Both the position numbers and the translations under genes were made by a program. DNA of 64,000 nucleotides from Anaeromyxobacter dehalogenans 2CP-1 (lineage in GTDB: Bacteria > Myxococcota > Myxococcia > Myxococcales > Anaeromyxobacteraceae). Shown one piece after another: positions 19,901 through 29,201 of this stretch; position 1 is the first letter of the stretch, and each line of letters starts with the position of its first letter. Below the pieces are notes generated by a model. The model ran no database searches and was not told where the DNA came from. It was given only the letters and a program-made list of their open reading frames with translations. The DNA lies in the NCBI RefSeq assembly GCF_000022145.1, contig NC_011891.1:1500001-1564000 (forward strand). Direction: 5' to 3'.

Positions 19901-22182
19901 GCCGGCGGCCCGTCATCCGCCATGCCGTTGCAGTTCTGGTCGATCCCGTCTCGGCACAGCTCCGGCGAGGGCAGGACCTCGCCCACGCAGTTGCTCCACT
20001 GGCCCCCGGGGCCGCAGGTCTGCACGCCGGCGGCGCACGGCCCCACGCCCGCGCTGCCGGCGGGCCCGGTGTAGCAGGCGCGCTGGACGCCCTCGGTGCA
20101 GGCCTGGCACCCGTTGTCGAGGGCCCCGTCGCAGTCCTCGTCCGAGGCAGTGCCGCCGCCGCCGTCGGCCAGGCACACCTCCGGCTGCGGCAGCACCTGC
20201 CCGGTGCATGCGCCCCAGCTCCCGGCGGTGCAGGCCTGCGTACCGGCGCGGCAGGCGCCGCGCGGCTGGCGCGTCACGGGGTCGAGGCTGCTCTCCGGGC
20301 CGTAGTAGCAGGCCTGCGCGAGGTCCTCGTCGGCCTGGCCGTCGCAATCGTCGTCGAGGCCGTTGCAGGTCTCCTGCGAGGGCAGCACCGCGCCGGCGCA
20401 CGCCGTCATGGCGTAGCCGCGGTCGGCCGCCCGGGCGCAGGTGGACACGCCGGCGTGGCACACGCCGACGTTCTCGGTGCCGGGCGGCCCGCCGTAGCAG
20501 GCCAGCTCGAGATCCTCGTCCACCAGGCCGTCGCAGTCGTCGTCGAGGCCGTTGCAGGTCTCCGCGGCGGGGCCCTTCACCTGCTCGCACACGGGCTCGC
20601 CGGAGGCGGAGCAGCGCAGGACGCCCTTGCCGCACACGCCCAGCCGCCCGGTGTCGCAGGAGACGCCGCTCTCGGTGCAGCCCGCGCCCAGGTTGAAGAG
20701 CGTGTTCAGCACCAGCCGGGAGCCCGCGATCTGGAAGCTGCCCTGCACGCCGGAGTAGCTGTGGCCGGCGAGGTACACCACGGTGCCGCGCGTCGCGTCG
20801 GCCGCCCGGAGGGTGAAGTAGTCCCAGGTGCCGTACGGATCGCTCGCCGCGATGAGCCGCTGCACGCCGGGCTGGTAGGCGCCGCCCGCCGATGCGTCGG
20901 CGGGGCGGTAGTCTTCCACCGCGCCCGTGAGCGGCTTGAAGGGAAAGTCGCCGAGCTGCACGAGCGGCGAGGCGAAGCTGCCCACCACCGCGGGCGCGGG
21001 GAACGGGCTCGTGGGGAGCTCGTTGTAGCGAACGCCGGTGGTGGTGTGGAAGCGGGTGGAGAGGCCGGCGGCGACGTCCTCGAAGCCGTCGGAGTAGTCG
21101 ATGGTGTACGTGGCGTTGGAGCCGCGCTTGAAGGCGCCCTCGAAGCTGCCCAGGCCGGCGCACTCCGCGAACACGTCCTTCCCGTCCTTCACGAACCCGG
21201 CGATCGTCCGCAGCACCTGGTCCACCTTGGCGGTCGGGTAGAGCGACGACGCGCAGGCGCCGTTGCTGCCGAAGCTGGAGCAGGAGCCGGGCGCGACCCA
21301 GTGCGGCACCCACAGGATCTGGTAGCCGTTCCGGAAGAAGCGGCTCGTGCGGTAGTCGGTCGAGCCGGGCGCGGGCTGGAAGTCCTCGATGCCCAGCCGG
21401 TCGTAGATCTCGCCGTGCGGCCCGGCGGCGGTGCCGGCGGCGGCTCCCGAGCCGATGCCGGCGCGGGCGAGGTACCCCGAGATCACCGGCTCGGCGTTCT
21501 TCGCCGACGTGACCGTCACCGGCGAGGTGGAGGTCAGGTTCCCCGAGCCGATGTCGAGCAGCGCGAGCTTGGGCGGCACGGCGCCCCCGGCGCTCCACCC
21601 GCCCGCCATCACCTTGGCCACCGGCGCGCGGAAGGCCACGTTCGCCACGTGCACGTTCACCGGCTCGAAGGTGGCCTTGTACCGCTGCAGCACCGCGAAG
21701 GCCTTCGCCCGGTCCGCCCCGTCCACCACGAACGGCCCGCCCATGTAGCGGATCACGTGGTCCTGCGTGGGCGGGGCGCCCGTGCCGCCGCTGGCCCAGT
21801 CGTACGACAGCGCCGGGACGCCGCCGTCGTACTGGATCGCGAAGTCGTGGCCCGTGAGCGAGGCCTTGGCCGGATCGATCGCCCAGTAGACCGCCACGTC
21901 GTTGCGGATGAGCTGGTAGACGAGGCCGTACGCCCGGATGGCGTCGCCCGGGTCGGCCGCCTGCGGGCAGCCTGCGGGCTGGCCGGTGCCGGTCGCTCCG
22001 TCCGTCTGGAACTGGTAGCAGCGGTCCATCGGGATGACGAGGGAGCCGCGGGAGAAGACCTTGGGGCCGGGCTGGAGATCGCCGCAGGTGGGGGCGAGCA
22101 GCGGCATCACGCCCGCGACGAGCGCGAGCGGTGCGAGGCCAGGCCAGAGCTTACGGAACGAGGACGAGCGAGCTGGGGTCAT
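16951..22182 (-). CDS. Giant surface protein: MopE-like/MYXO-CTERM half joined in frame to an IPT/TIG lipoprotein half
   Basis: 1743 residues with no internal stop. Half 1: signal peptide; a domain of unknown type to about 520; five putative metal-binding repeats of the CNGLDDDCDG type (about 540-815); EGF-like CxxGxxC repeats (820-1035); then Cys1054 in GGGCASGGGG, a hydrophobic helix and AARRRAGRGAR, a complete MYXO-CTERM sorting tail. Half 2 starts at once with a second hydrophobic segment ending in a lipobox (LLGSAC, Cys1101), a short Cys cluster, then about six IPT/TIG immunoglobulin-like repeats to the end. This looks like two exported proteins fused in frame; a GTG at 18978 is the only nearby internal start. 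GAGGAG lies 9 bases before the ATG at 22182. Confidence 0.8.
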   Translation of the reverse strand: MTPARSSSFRKLWPGLAPLALVAGVMPLLAPTCGDLQPGPKVFSRGSLVIPMDRCYQFQTDGATGTGQPAGCPQAADPGDAIRAYGLVYQLIRNDVAVYWAIDPAKASLTGHDFAIQYDGGVPALSYDWASGGTGAPPTQDHVIRYMGGPFVVDGADRAKAFAVLQRYKATFEPVNVHVANVAFRAPVAKVMAGGWSAGGAVPPKLALLDIGSGNLTSTSPVTVTSAKNAEPVISGYLARAGIGSGAAAGTAAGPHGEIYDRLGIEDFQPAPGSTDYRTSRFFRNGYQILWVPHWVAPGSCSSFGSNGACASSLYPTAKVDQVLRTIAGFVKDGKDVFAECAGLGSFEGAFKRGSNATYTIDYSDGFEDVAAGLSTRFHTTTGVRYNELPTSPFPAPAVVGSFASPLVQLGDFPFKPLTGAVEDYRPADASAGGAYQPGVQRLIAASDPYGTWDYFTLRAADATRGTVVYLAGHSYSGVQGSFQIAGSRLVLNTLFNLGAGCTESGVSCDTGRLGVCGKGVLRCSASGEPVCEQVKGPAAETCNGLDDDCDGLVDEDLELACYGGPPGTENVGVCHAGVSTCARAADRGYAMTACAGAVLPSQETCNGLDDDCDGQADEDLAQACYYGPESSLDPVTRQPRGACRAGTQACTAGSWGACTGQVLPQPEVCLADGGGGTASDEDCDGALDNGCQACTEGVQRACYTGPAGSAGVGPCAAGVQTCGPGGQWSNCVGEVLPSPELCRDGIDQNCNGMADDGPPACAACRAGETEACYEGPPGTAGVGLCAAGARACVGGEYAGACAGQLLPAPELCDGQDNDCNGAVDDGATCGDGFSCVHGVCVPSTCGVELPCPEGYACSAGGVCERGTCGGTVCPDGLACSYGACDDRCAGVECGDGSVCARGSGTCVGGSCYLAGCPAGEVCRGGACTADPCANLTCPGGTFCRQGDCVQACTFVTCPTGQKCGADGFCEPDACAGRTCAPDQRCQAGACVDDPCARLGCGRGQVCREGTCVDDPCSGVTCPAGACVDGQCYATGSAPVHGTPPAAGGAGGGCASGGGGAGLLSALGVLLALAARRRAGRGARPAALAALAFAALLGSACKGGGGDGKGFDPASCETSCEGEQRCIDLRSDPAHCGMCGNACGAGQICAASTCGPGGPVAPYVRQVTPGAAPRGGLAPVVVELSGDRFAAGATVRTASDAGTRTWPAEPTGSGGIRVHLALADAPAGALWLRVVNPDHVISNPIRFDVVNPEPHLAAVTPAAAPAGAVTTLLVEGTGLGTASRCRIRGDRLAEQGLPSAPGDAGLTCTLDATLLPPGAGYQIWVVNDAIPSPLVSNALPFAVVSQVPVATEVSPSGAGAGEIVSLTVTGDGFDLASRVVFDGAEQPTTYVDANRLQVGQLRLPGCAVGTCTSEVWVRSGQDLDSARLAFVVGASPAQVTGFSPATAYQGDAVTLAFAGTGLPADAQVQVQPPGGAFRPPLPSTVDAAGTSVAASLSLAGEPDGAWLARVWFPGTGTASATWTLRVLSNQVILQAASVRGREQGVAAVPVTLTAANLRPPLADVRVSFSGAAAELVPSSTTTTSVTVTLSTVGLDTGSYALQVRNPGAAPSNALSFNVTPGAPTLASVSPASARQSDVPVTVTLTGTNFAKPDASGTGGSAVMVTSDLMPGWPGAPRFQAVPGAVTVESPTRITVQLDTRAAYAGPGGTAYRIAVWNPGGPTPPQRSDAGQAATSLPAFTVLP

Positions 22183-22299
22183 GGTTACACTCCTCGGTGG
22201 CGGTCGAGCCTTAGCACACCGTCCGTGAAGCGGGCGAGGGGCCGCCCGGCGCCCGCGCCCCACACCTCCGCCGCGCACACACACCGGCGGTGACGGTGG

Positions 22300-23115
22300 T
22301 TGACCACGCAGCGGGGCCGTGCGATCCCCGGCGTCGTGCCAGAGCCGCTCCCGACCGCCGGCGCCGCGCCCACCCCGCCGGATCCGCCGCGGAGGCTGGT
22401 GGCGACGTGGGCGCTGGCCATCCTCGCCATCGCGATCGCGAAGGTCGTGGGGCTGGTCGAGCCGACCGGGCTGCTCGGCGCGAACCTGGCCGGCGTGGCA
22501 GCGTTCGCCTTCATCGCGCTCCCCGACGCGCGCCTGCGCGCGCGGGGCGAGGGGTGGGAGGCGTACGGCCTCCCGTGGCACGGGGCGCGCGATCCCCGCA
22601 CCTGGCGCGCGCTCGGGCGCGGCGCGCTGGCGGCGCTCCTCACCTGCGCGGCGGTGTTCCCGCCGTTCGTGGCGGGCTTCTGGGCGTATGCGGAGCTGCT
22701 CCCGCGCCTGCCGGAGGGGCTCACCCGCGCGCTCGCGCCCTACGCCGGGGCGCCGCACCTCGCCGCGCGCCTCCCGGACCACGCGCTCCGGCTGGTGGCG
22801 GTGCAGGTGCTGGTGGTGGCGCTCCCGGAGGAGCTGTTCTACCGCGGGTGGATGCAGACCTCGTGGGCGCGCACCGCGCCGGGGGAGGGGCGGACGGTGC
22901 TCGGCGCGCGCCTCGGCGCGGGGTTCCTCCGGACGCAGCTGCTGTTCGCGGCGGGGCACCTCGTCACGCTCCAGCCCTGGCGACTCGCCACGCTGCTGCC
23001 TGGCCTGCTGTTCGGCTGGCTCCGCGCGCGCACCGGCGGCCTGGTCGCGCCGGTCCTGGTGCACGCCGCGTCGAACCTGCTCCTGGCCACGCTGGAGGCC
23101 TCCTTCTACCGGTGA
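22300..23115 (+). CDS. CPBP-family intramembrane glutamic protease, candidate sorting enzyme
   Basis: 271 residues with several membrane helices. The CPBP (Abi/Rce1) motifs are E177-E178-x-x-x-R182 (PEELFYRGW), H220 (FAAGH) and H255-x-x-x-N259 (HAASN), so the active site is complete. Myxobacterial proteins of this superfamily include the myxosortases that process MYXO-CTERM tails. Here the gene is divergent, 117 bases from a MYXO-CTERM gene, and 7 kb from another, so the same job is inferred. The start is uncertain: TTG at 22300 or GTG at 22336. Confidence 0.75.
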   Translation: MTTQRGRAIPGVVPEPLPTAGAAPTPPDPPRRLVATWALAILAIAIAKVVGLVEPTGLLGANLAGVAAFAFIALPDARLRARGEGWEAYGLPWHGARDPRTWRALGRGALAALLTCAAVFPPFVAGFWAYAELLPRLPEGLTRALAPYAGAPHLAARLPDHALRLVAVQVLVVALPEELFYRGWMQTSWARTAPGEGRTVLGARLGAGFLRTQLLFAAGHLVTLQPWRLATLLPGLLFGWLRARTGGLVAPVLVHAASNLLLATLEASFYR

Positions 23116-23187
23116 CAGGCCGGGGGCCGGGCGCTAAGTAGGGCAGCGCCGGGGTGCGGCTGCACCGGCCGGCGCGAGGGGCACGGC

Positions 23188-24246
23188 ATGGGATCGGGAA
23201 CGGGCAGCATCCGCGAGATGCTGGAGGACCTGGAGGAGCGCACGCTCCACCCGCGCGCGGCGCGCTCCGCGGCCTCGCGCGGCCGCAGCCGCCCGGAGGA
23301 GCCGGATCCCGAGCGCCCCGCGTTCCAGCGCGACCGCGACCGGCTGCTGCACTGCAAGGCGTTCCGCCGGCTGGCGGGGAAGACGCAGGTGTTCCTCGCG
23401 CCGCGCGGCGACCACTACCGCACCCGCCTCACGCACACGCTGGAGGTGGCGCAGGTGGCGCGCTCCATCGCGCGCGCGCTGCGCCTGAACGAGATGCTGG
23501 TCGAGGCGATGGTGATGGGCCACGATCTCGGCCACACGCCGTTCGGCCACGCGGGCGAGCGGGTGCTGAACCAGGAGGTGCCGGGCGGCTTCCACCACGT
23601 GGTGCAGTCGGTGCGGGTGGTGGACGTGCTCGAGAAGGACGGCCGCGGCCTCAACCTCACCGCCGAGGTGCGGGACGGCATCCTCCGGCACTCGAAGGGG
23701 AAGGGCAACGTGCTGCTCAAGGGCTCGGGCGAGAAGGCGCTCACGCTCGAGGCGGAGATCGTCCGCATCGCGGACATCGTCGCCTACGTGAACCACGACC
23801 TCGACGACGCGCTCCGCGCCGGCCTGTTCGCCGAGGCCGACCTCCCCGCCGACATCCGCCGCACGCTGGGCGGCGGCCGCTCCGAGCGCTTCGCCACGCT
23901 GGTCCACGACGTCATCCGCCGCTCGGACGTGGACGGCGGCGGGCACATCGAGATGTCGCCGGACGTGCACCAGGCGCTGCTCGCGCTGCGCGACTTCCTG
24001 TACGCGCGCGTCTACGAGAACCCGGTCGTCCACGACGAGTTCGTGAAGGCGCAGCGCATCCTGCGCGACCTGTGGGAGTGGTGCCTGGAGGATCCGGCGC
24101 GCCTGGCGACCCGCCACGGCGTCCTGCCCCGGGACGGCGAGGGGCTGGAGCGCGCCGTCACCGACTGGCTGTCGGGGATGACCGACCGGTTCGCGCTCGC
24201 GACCTGGGAGGAGCTGTTCGTGCCCCGGCCCTGGTCGCTGCTGTAG
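23188..24246 (+). CDS. dgt: Deoxyguanosinetriphosphate triphosphohydrolase-like protein
   Basis: 352 residues. HD-domain metal ligands are in place: H in RTRLTHTLEVAQ, HD in MGHDLGHTPFGH, and the distal D in VNHDLDD. The QRDRDRLLHCKAFRRL segment near residue 48 is the family's N-terminal marker. Members cleave dNTPs to nucleoside and triphosphate. The length is typical of the short dGTPase-like group, not the 500-residue E. coli Dgt. A GAGGGG box precedes the ATG. It is convergent with the amidotransferase-like gene. Confidence 0.9.
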   Translation: MGSGTGSIREMLEDLEERTLHPRAARSAASRGRSRPEEPDPERPAFQRDRDRLLHCKAFRRLAGKTQVFLAPRGDHYRTRLTHTLEVAQVARSIARALRLNEMLVEAMVMGHDLGHTPFGHAGERVLNQEVPGGFHHVVQSVRVVDVLEKDGRGLNLTAEVRDGILRHSKGKGNVLLKGSGEKALTLEAEIVRIADIVAYVNHDLDDALRAGLFAEADLPADIRRTLGGGRSERFATLVHDVIRRSDVDGGGHIEMSPDVHQALLALRDFLYARVYENPVVHDEFVKAQRILRDLWEWCLEDPARLATRHGVLPRDGEGLERAVTDWLSGMTDRFALATWEELFVPRPWSLL

Positions 24247-24264
24247 CCGCCGGCGGGCGGCGCG

Positions 24265-25110
24265 CTAGGCGTTCGCCAGGGACGACACCGTCACCTGCAG
24301 CGTCCGGCTCACCGAGACGACGCTCCCCTCCGGCACCTCGATGAAGCCGTTCGGCGCGAGCAGCCGCGAGGCGAAGCAGACCGCCTTGACGCGGCGGTGC
24401 GGCCGGACGCGCGGGTCGCTCTCCGGCGTGTCGGCGCCGATCTCGTCCAGCTCGCAGGGGATGATGCCCTCGAGCAGCGCGTAGAACAGCGGGCCGCCGC
24501 GCCGCGTGGCGACCAGCGAGCGGCCGTTGGTCGCGACGAAGCACAGCCGGGAGGGCCGCTGCTCGCCCACCTCGCGGCACCACGCCTCGACCTGCCGCAC
24601 CGTGCGCGCCAGGGCGCGCCCGGCCACCTGCGCGTCGAGGTCGAGATCGTCGAGCGAGCCCTCGTCGCGGAGCAGCTTCAGGAACCACATGAAGGCGTGC
24701 TCGGAGTCGGTGTCCCCGGCGATGTTGCGCCGCAGGAAGTCGGGGAGCCCCTCGACGAGCCTCGGCTTCACCTGATCGAAGCCCTCGATCGAGCCGTCGT
24801 GCGCGAACAGCCACCGCCGGAACCGGAACGGATGGGTGTTCTCGTCCTTGGCCGTGCCGAGCGTGGCCCGGCGCGCGTGGACCAGCACCGCCTCGGAGTC
24901 CACGCGGCCCACCAGGTCCGGCAGCGAGAGCGCCGACGGCGCACCGGTGGGGCGTTTCCCGAGGAGGACGTTTCCGGCCTGGTAGTAGCCGAACCCGTAG
25001 GCGTCGGGCGCCGCGTCCCCGTCCTGCATGGAGACGTGGGCCTTCAGCCGCTGGAGCTGGCACCGCATCAGGTTGGGATCGCTCTGGAGGATGGCTGCGA
25101 GCGCGCCCAT
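24265..25110 (-). CDS. Class II glutamine amidotransferase-like protein lacking Cys2
   Basis: 281 residues of the Ntn-type GATase2 fold: DAYGFGYYQAGNVL near 35-50, SEAVLVHARRAT near 75, and the FAHDGSIEGF strand near 110 all match class II amidotransferases (YafJ/EgtC-like). The catalytic Cys expected right after the initiator Met is Gly (Met-Gly-Ala), and a strong AAGGAG box 7 bases upstream makes this start secure. Without Cys2, glutaminase activity is not expected, so a regulatory or other hydrolase role is possible. It is divergent from the Hsp70 gene. Confidence 0.7.
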   Translation of the reverse strand: MGALAAILQSDPNLMRCQLQRLKAHVSMQDGDAAPDAYGFGYYQAGNVLLGKRPTGAPSALSLPDLVGRVDSEAVLVHARRATLGTAKDENTHPFRFRRWLFAHDGSIEGFDQVKPRLVEGLPDFLRRNIAGDTDSEHAFMWFLKLLRDEGSLDDLDLDAQVAGRALARTVRQVEAWCREVGEQRPSRLCFVATNGRSLVATRRGGPLFYALLEGIIPCELDEIGADTPESDPRVRPHRRVKAVCFASRLLAPNGFIEVPEGSVVSVSRTLQVTVSSLANA

Positions 25111-25218
25111 GGCGCTCCTTCCTGGTCGTCCGGCGTGGCGGGGGCCGCCACCCCAAGAGTAATAACGCGGGGCTCCGACGTGGACAGCCCGCCGTGCGCG
25201 CGCGGCCGCTCGCGCCGT

Positions 25219-25248
25219 TTGACAGCTTCCCGAACGCGCCGCTAGGAT
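25219..25248 (+). promoter_or_regulatory. Sigma70-like promoter of the Hsp70 gene
   Basis: TTGACA at 25219-25224, an 18-bp spacer and TAGGAT at 25243-25248. It lies 52 bases before the ATG at 25301 and points toward it. No CIRCE-type inverted repeat is visible in this gap. Confidence 0.6.
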
Positions 25249-25300
25249 GCCGTAACCCGGCGAAACCGCTGGGCCTCCTCGCCGGGCTCCCGCACCATCT

Positions 25301-26911
<1,611 letters not shown>

Positions 26912-26943
26912 CCGGCCGGGCGGCCCGCGGACGGACGGGACGC

Positions 26944-27507
26944 ATGGACGCGCAGTTCCTCATCGAGGTGGAGACGCTGGCGGCCGCGCTCGACCAGCTC
27001 GACTACTACGGCGTGCTGAAGATCCCCGCCACGGCCACGCCGCCGGAGATCAAGGCCGCCTATTACCGCGAGTCGCGCACGTTCCACCCGGACCGCTACG
27101 CGGCGGTGCCGAGCGCCGAGGTCCGCGACCTGGTGGGCCGCATCTACCGCCGGGTGAACGAGGCGTACACGGTGCTGCGCGACGACCGGAAGCGCACCCG
27201 CTACCTCGCCGACATCTCCGGACCGGACCGCGAGCGCAAGCTCCGCTTCACCGAGGCCGACGAGGCGGCGGTGAAGGAGGAGCAGAAGAAGAAGATCGAG
27301 GAGCAGTTCGGGCAGACGCCGAACGGCCGCAAGTTCTACACCGCCGCGCTCACCGAGATGCAGGCGGGGCGCTGGGACGCGGCCGAGCGGGCCTTGAAGA
27401 GCGCGCTCATGTACGAGCCGGCCAACGGCCGGTTCAAGGAGCAGCTCGCGCTGGTGGCCGCAGAGGCCGAGAAGCTCCGCCCCAAGGGCGACTACCGGAT
27501 CAAGTAG
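26944..27507 (+). CDS. J-domain protein
   Basis: 187 residues. A J domain occupies about 18-85 with the HPD tripeptide in FHPDRY and a normal YYGVLKI start, so it should stimulate an Hsp70 ATPase. There are no Gly/Phe or zinc-finger regions. The C-terminal 90 residues are helical with a TPR-like AALTEMQAGRWDAAERALKSAL repeat. It directly follows the short Hsp70 gene, so the two are probably a dedicated pair. The next gene starts 2 bases after its stop. Confidence 0.9.
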   Translation: MDAQFLIEVETLAAALDQLDYYGVLKIPATATPPEIKAAYYRESRTFHPDRYAAVPSAEVRDLVGRIYRRVNEAYTVLRDDRKRTRYLADISGPDRERKLRFTEADEAAVKEEQKKKIEEQFGQTPNGRKFYTAALTEMQAGRWDAAERALKSALMYEPANGRFKEQLALVAAEAEKLRPKGDYRIK

Positions 27508-27509
27508 GC

Positions 27510-28016
27510 GTGACGCTCGACCTCGCCGTGCTCGCGGTGCTGGCGCTGGCCGCGGTGGCCGGCGCGATGAGCGGCGCCCTGCGCCAGCTGGTGGAGCTGG
27601 GCGGCGCGGTGCTCGGGTGGCTCGCGGCGCGGCACCTCGCCGGCGCGGTGGCGGGCGGCCTCGACCGGTGGATGCCGGGGCTGGTGGCGCGCGCGGCCGC
27701 CCCGGCGCTCCTGTTCCTGGGCACCTGGGCGCTCGTGTCGCTGGTGGGCGCGTTCGTGCTGCGCGCGACCGGGGTGTCCGGGGTGGTGCGCGGCCCCGCC
27801 GACCGCGGCGTGGGCGCGCTGCTCGGCGGCGCGAAGGGCGCGCTGGCGGCGTGGGTGCTGGTGTCGGCGCTGCTGCTCGCCGCGGGGGGCGCGCCCCGCG
27901 CGCTGGGGCTCGACCTGCGCGGCAGCGACTTCGCGGCGCTGGTGCGATCGCACGACCTGCTGGAGCGGCTCGATCCGGAGCAGGCGCGCGCGCTCGAGCG
28001 GGCGCTCCACCGCTGA
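27510..28016 (+). CDS. CvpA-family membrane protein
   Basis: 168 residues from a GTG start, with four or so membrane helices. The N-terminal LALAAVAGAMSGALRQLVELGGAVLG and the GPADRGVGALLGGAKGALAAW block are typical of the CvpA family (colicin V production protein). The molecular role is not established. It is the last gene of the Hsp70/J cluster and is convergent with the ClpX-like gene 11 bases away. Confidence 0.75.
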   Translation: MTLDLAVLAVLALAAVAGAMSGALRQLVELGGAVLGWLAARHLAGAVAGGLDRWMPGLVARAAAPALLFLGTWALVSLVGAFVLRATGVSGVVRGPADRGVGALLGGAKGALAAWVLVSALLLAAGGAPRALGLDLRGSDFAALVRSHDLLERLDPEQARALERALHR

Positions 28017-28027
28017 GCGGCCGCGGC

Positions 28028-29131
28028 TCACGCGCCGGCGAGGCGCTCCGGCCCCTCCGCCCCGGCGATCCCCGGCCCGATCGCCTCGAGCCGCGCGCGC
28101 ACCCAGCCGGCGTCCAGCAGCACGCGGGTGCCGCTCCGCTCCGGGGCCTCGAACAGCAGCTCCGCCAGCACCTCCTCGACCACGGCGCGGAGCCCGCGCG
28201 CGCCCGCGCCGCGCTCGCGCGCGAACGCGACCAGCTCGTGCAGCGCGCCGTCGGTGACGTCCAGCTCCACGCCGTCCGCCGCGAGCAGGGCGCGCATCTG
28301 GCGGAGCACCGCGTCCGGCGGGCCGGTGAGCACCTCCAGCAGCGCCTCGGGCCCGAGCTCGTCGAGCTGCACCATCACCGGGAGCCGGCCCAGGAACTCG
28401 GCCAGCATCCCGTACTCGACCAGGTCGCGCGGCCGGATCCGCCGCCGCGCCGCCGCCGCGCCTGGCCGCGCGCCGAAGCCGAGCGACCGGCCGTCGCCCG
28501 CGTACGCGAACAGGTCGGAGAACGTGCCGGCGCAGACGAACAGGATGTCGGTGGTGTCCACCGGCACGGTGTCGCGGCGCGCCCACTGCGGCCCGCCCAG
28601 CCCGAGCGGCACGTGCACCTCGCGCCCCTCCAGCAGCTTCAGGAGCGCCTGCTGCACGCCCTCGCCGCCGATGTCGCGCTGCCCCGCGCCGCCGCGGGCC
28701 GGCTGCGAGCGGCGCGCGATCTTGTCCACCTCGTCCACGAACACGATGCCGCGCTGCGCGTCCTCGATGGAGTGGCTCGCGCGCAGCAGCAGCTCGCCGA
28801 TCATGGTCTCCACGTCCTTGCCGTAGTAACCGGCCTCGGTGAACTCGGTCGCGTCGGCGACGTGGAACGGCACCTCGAGCACGCGGGCCAGGTGGCGCGC
28901 GAGGTGGGTCTTGCCGCAGCCGGTCGGGCCGACGAGCAGCACGTTCGACTTCTGCACCGCCACCTCGCGGCTCGCGCGGCGCATCGCCACGCGCTTCAGG
29001 TGGCTGTAGGCGGCGATCGCCAGCGCCCGCTTCGCGGGCTCCTGGCCGATCACCCAGCGCGACAGGCTCGCGTGGATCTCGCGGGGGGTGAGGATGGGGA
29101 GCGGCTCGTCGAGGCGCAGCGGCGGCTTCAC
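28028..29131 (-). CDS. ClpX-like AAA+ ATPase without zinc-binding domain
   Basis: 367 residues from a GTG start. The ClpX core is clear: Walker A GPTGCGKTHLA near residue 67, pore loop GYYG in TEAGYYGKDVE, Walker B VFVDEVDKIA, and a sensor/arginine-finger C-terminal part. The ClpP-contact tripeptide is LGF (RSLGFGA, in the place of the IGF loop), so docking to ClpP is possible. The N-terminal C4 zinc domain of standard ClpX (about 60 residues, adaptor binding) is missing, which points to a paralogue with different substrates. Confidence 0.85.
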   Translation of the reverse strand: MKPPLRLDEPLPILTPREIHASLSRWVIGQEPAKRALAIAAYSHLKRVAMRRASREVAVQKSNVLLVGPTGCGKTHLARHLARVLEVPFHVADATEFTEAGYYGKDVETMIGELLLRASHSIEDAQRGIVFVDEVDKIARRSQPARGGAGQRDIGGEGVQQALLKLLEGREVHVPLGLGGPQWARRDTVPVDTTDILFVCAGTFSDLFAYAGDGRSLGFGARPGAAAARRRIRPRDLVEYGMLAEFLGRLPVMVQLDELGPEALLEVLTGPPDAVLRQMRALLAADGVELDVTDGALHELVAFARERGAGARGLRAVVEEVLAELLFEAPERSGTRVLLDAGWVRARLEAIGPGIAGAEGPERLAGA

Positions 29132-29201
29132 ACCCTGAACGGTATGGCCGGACGGCGCCGCGGCAACGACGTGCCGGGCGCGCGCCGGGACGCGGCGCCG
29201 C

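Noticed and set aside
18418..22293. A 1291-codon plus-strand frame inside the giant surface protein gene
   Set aside because: Composition is Ala/Gly/Arg/His-rich shadow of Cys/Gly repeats, with no start signal or domains.
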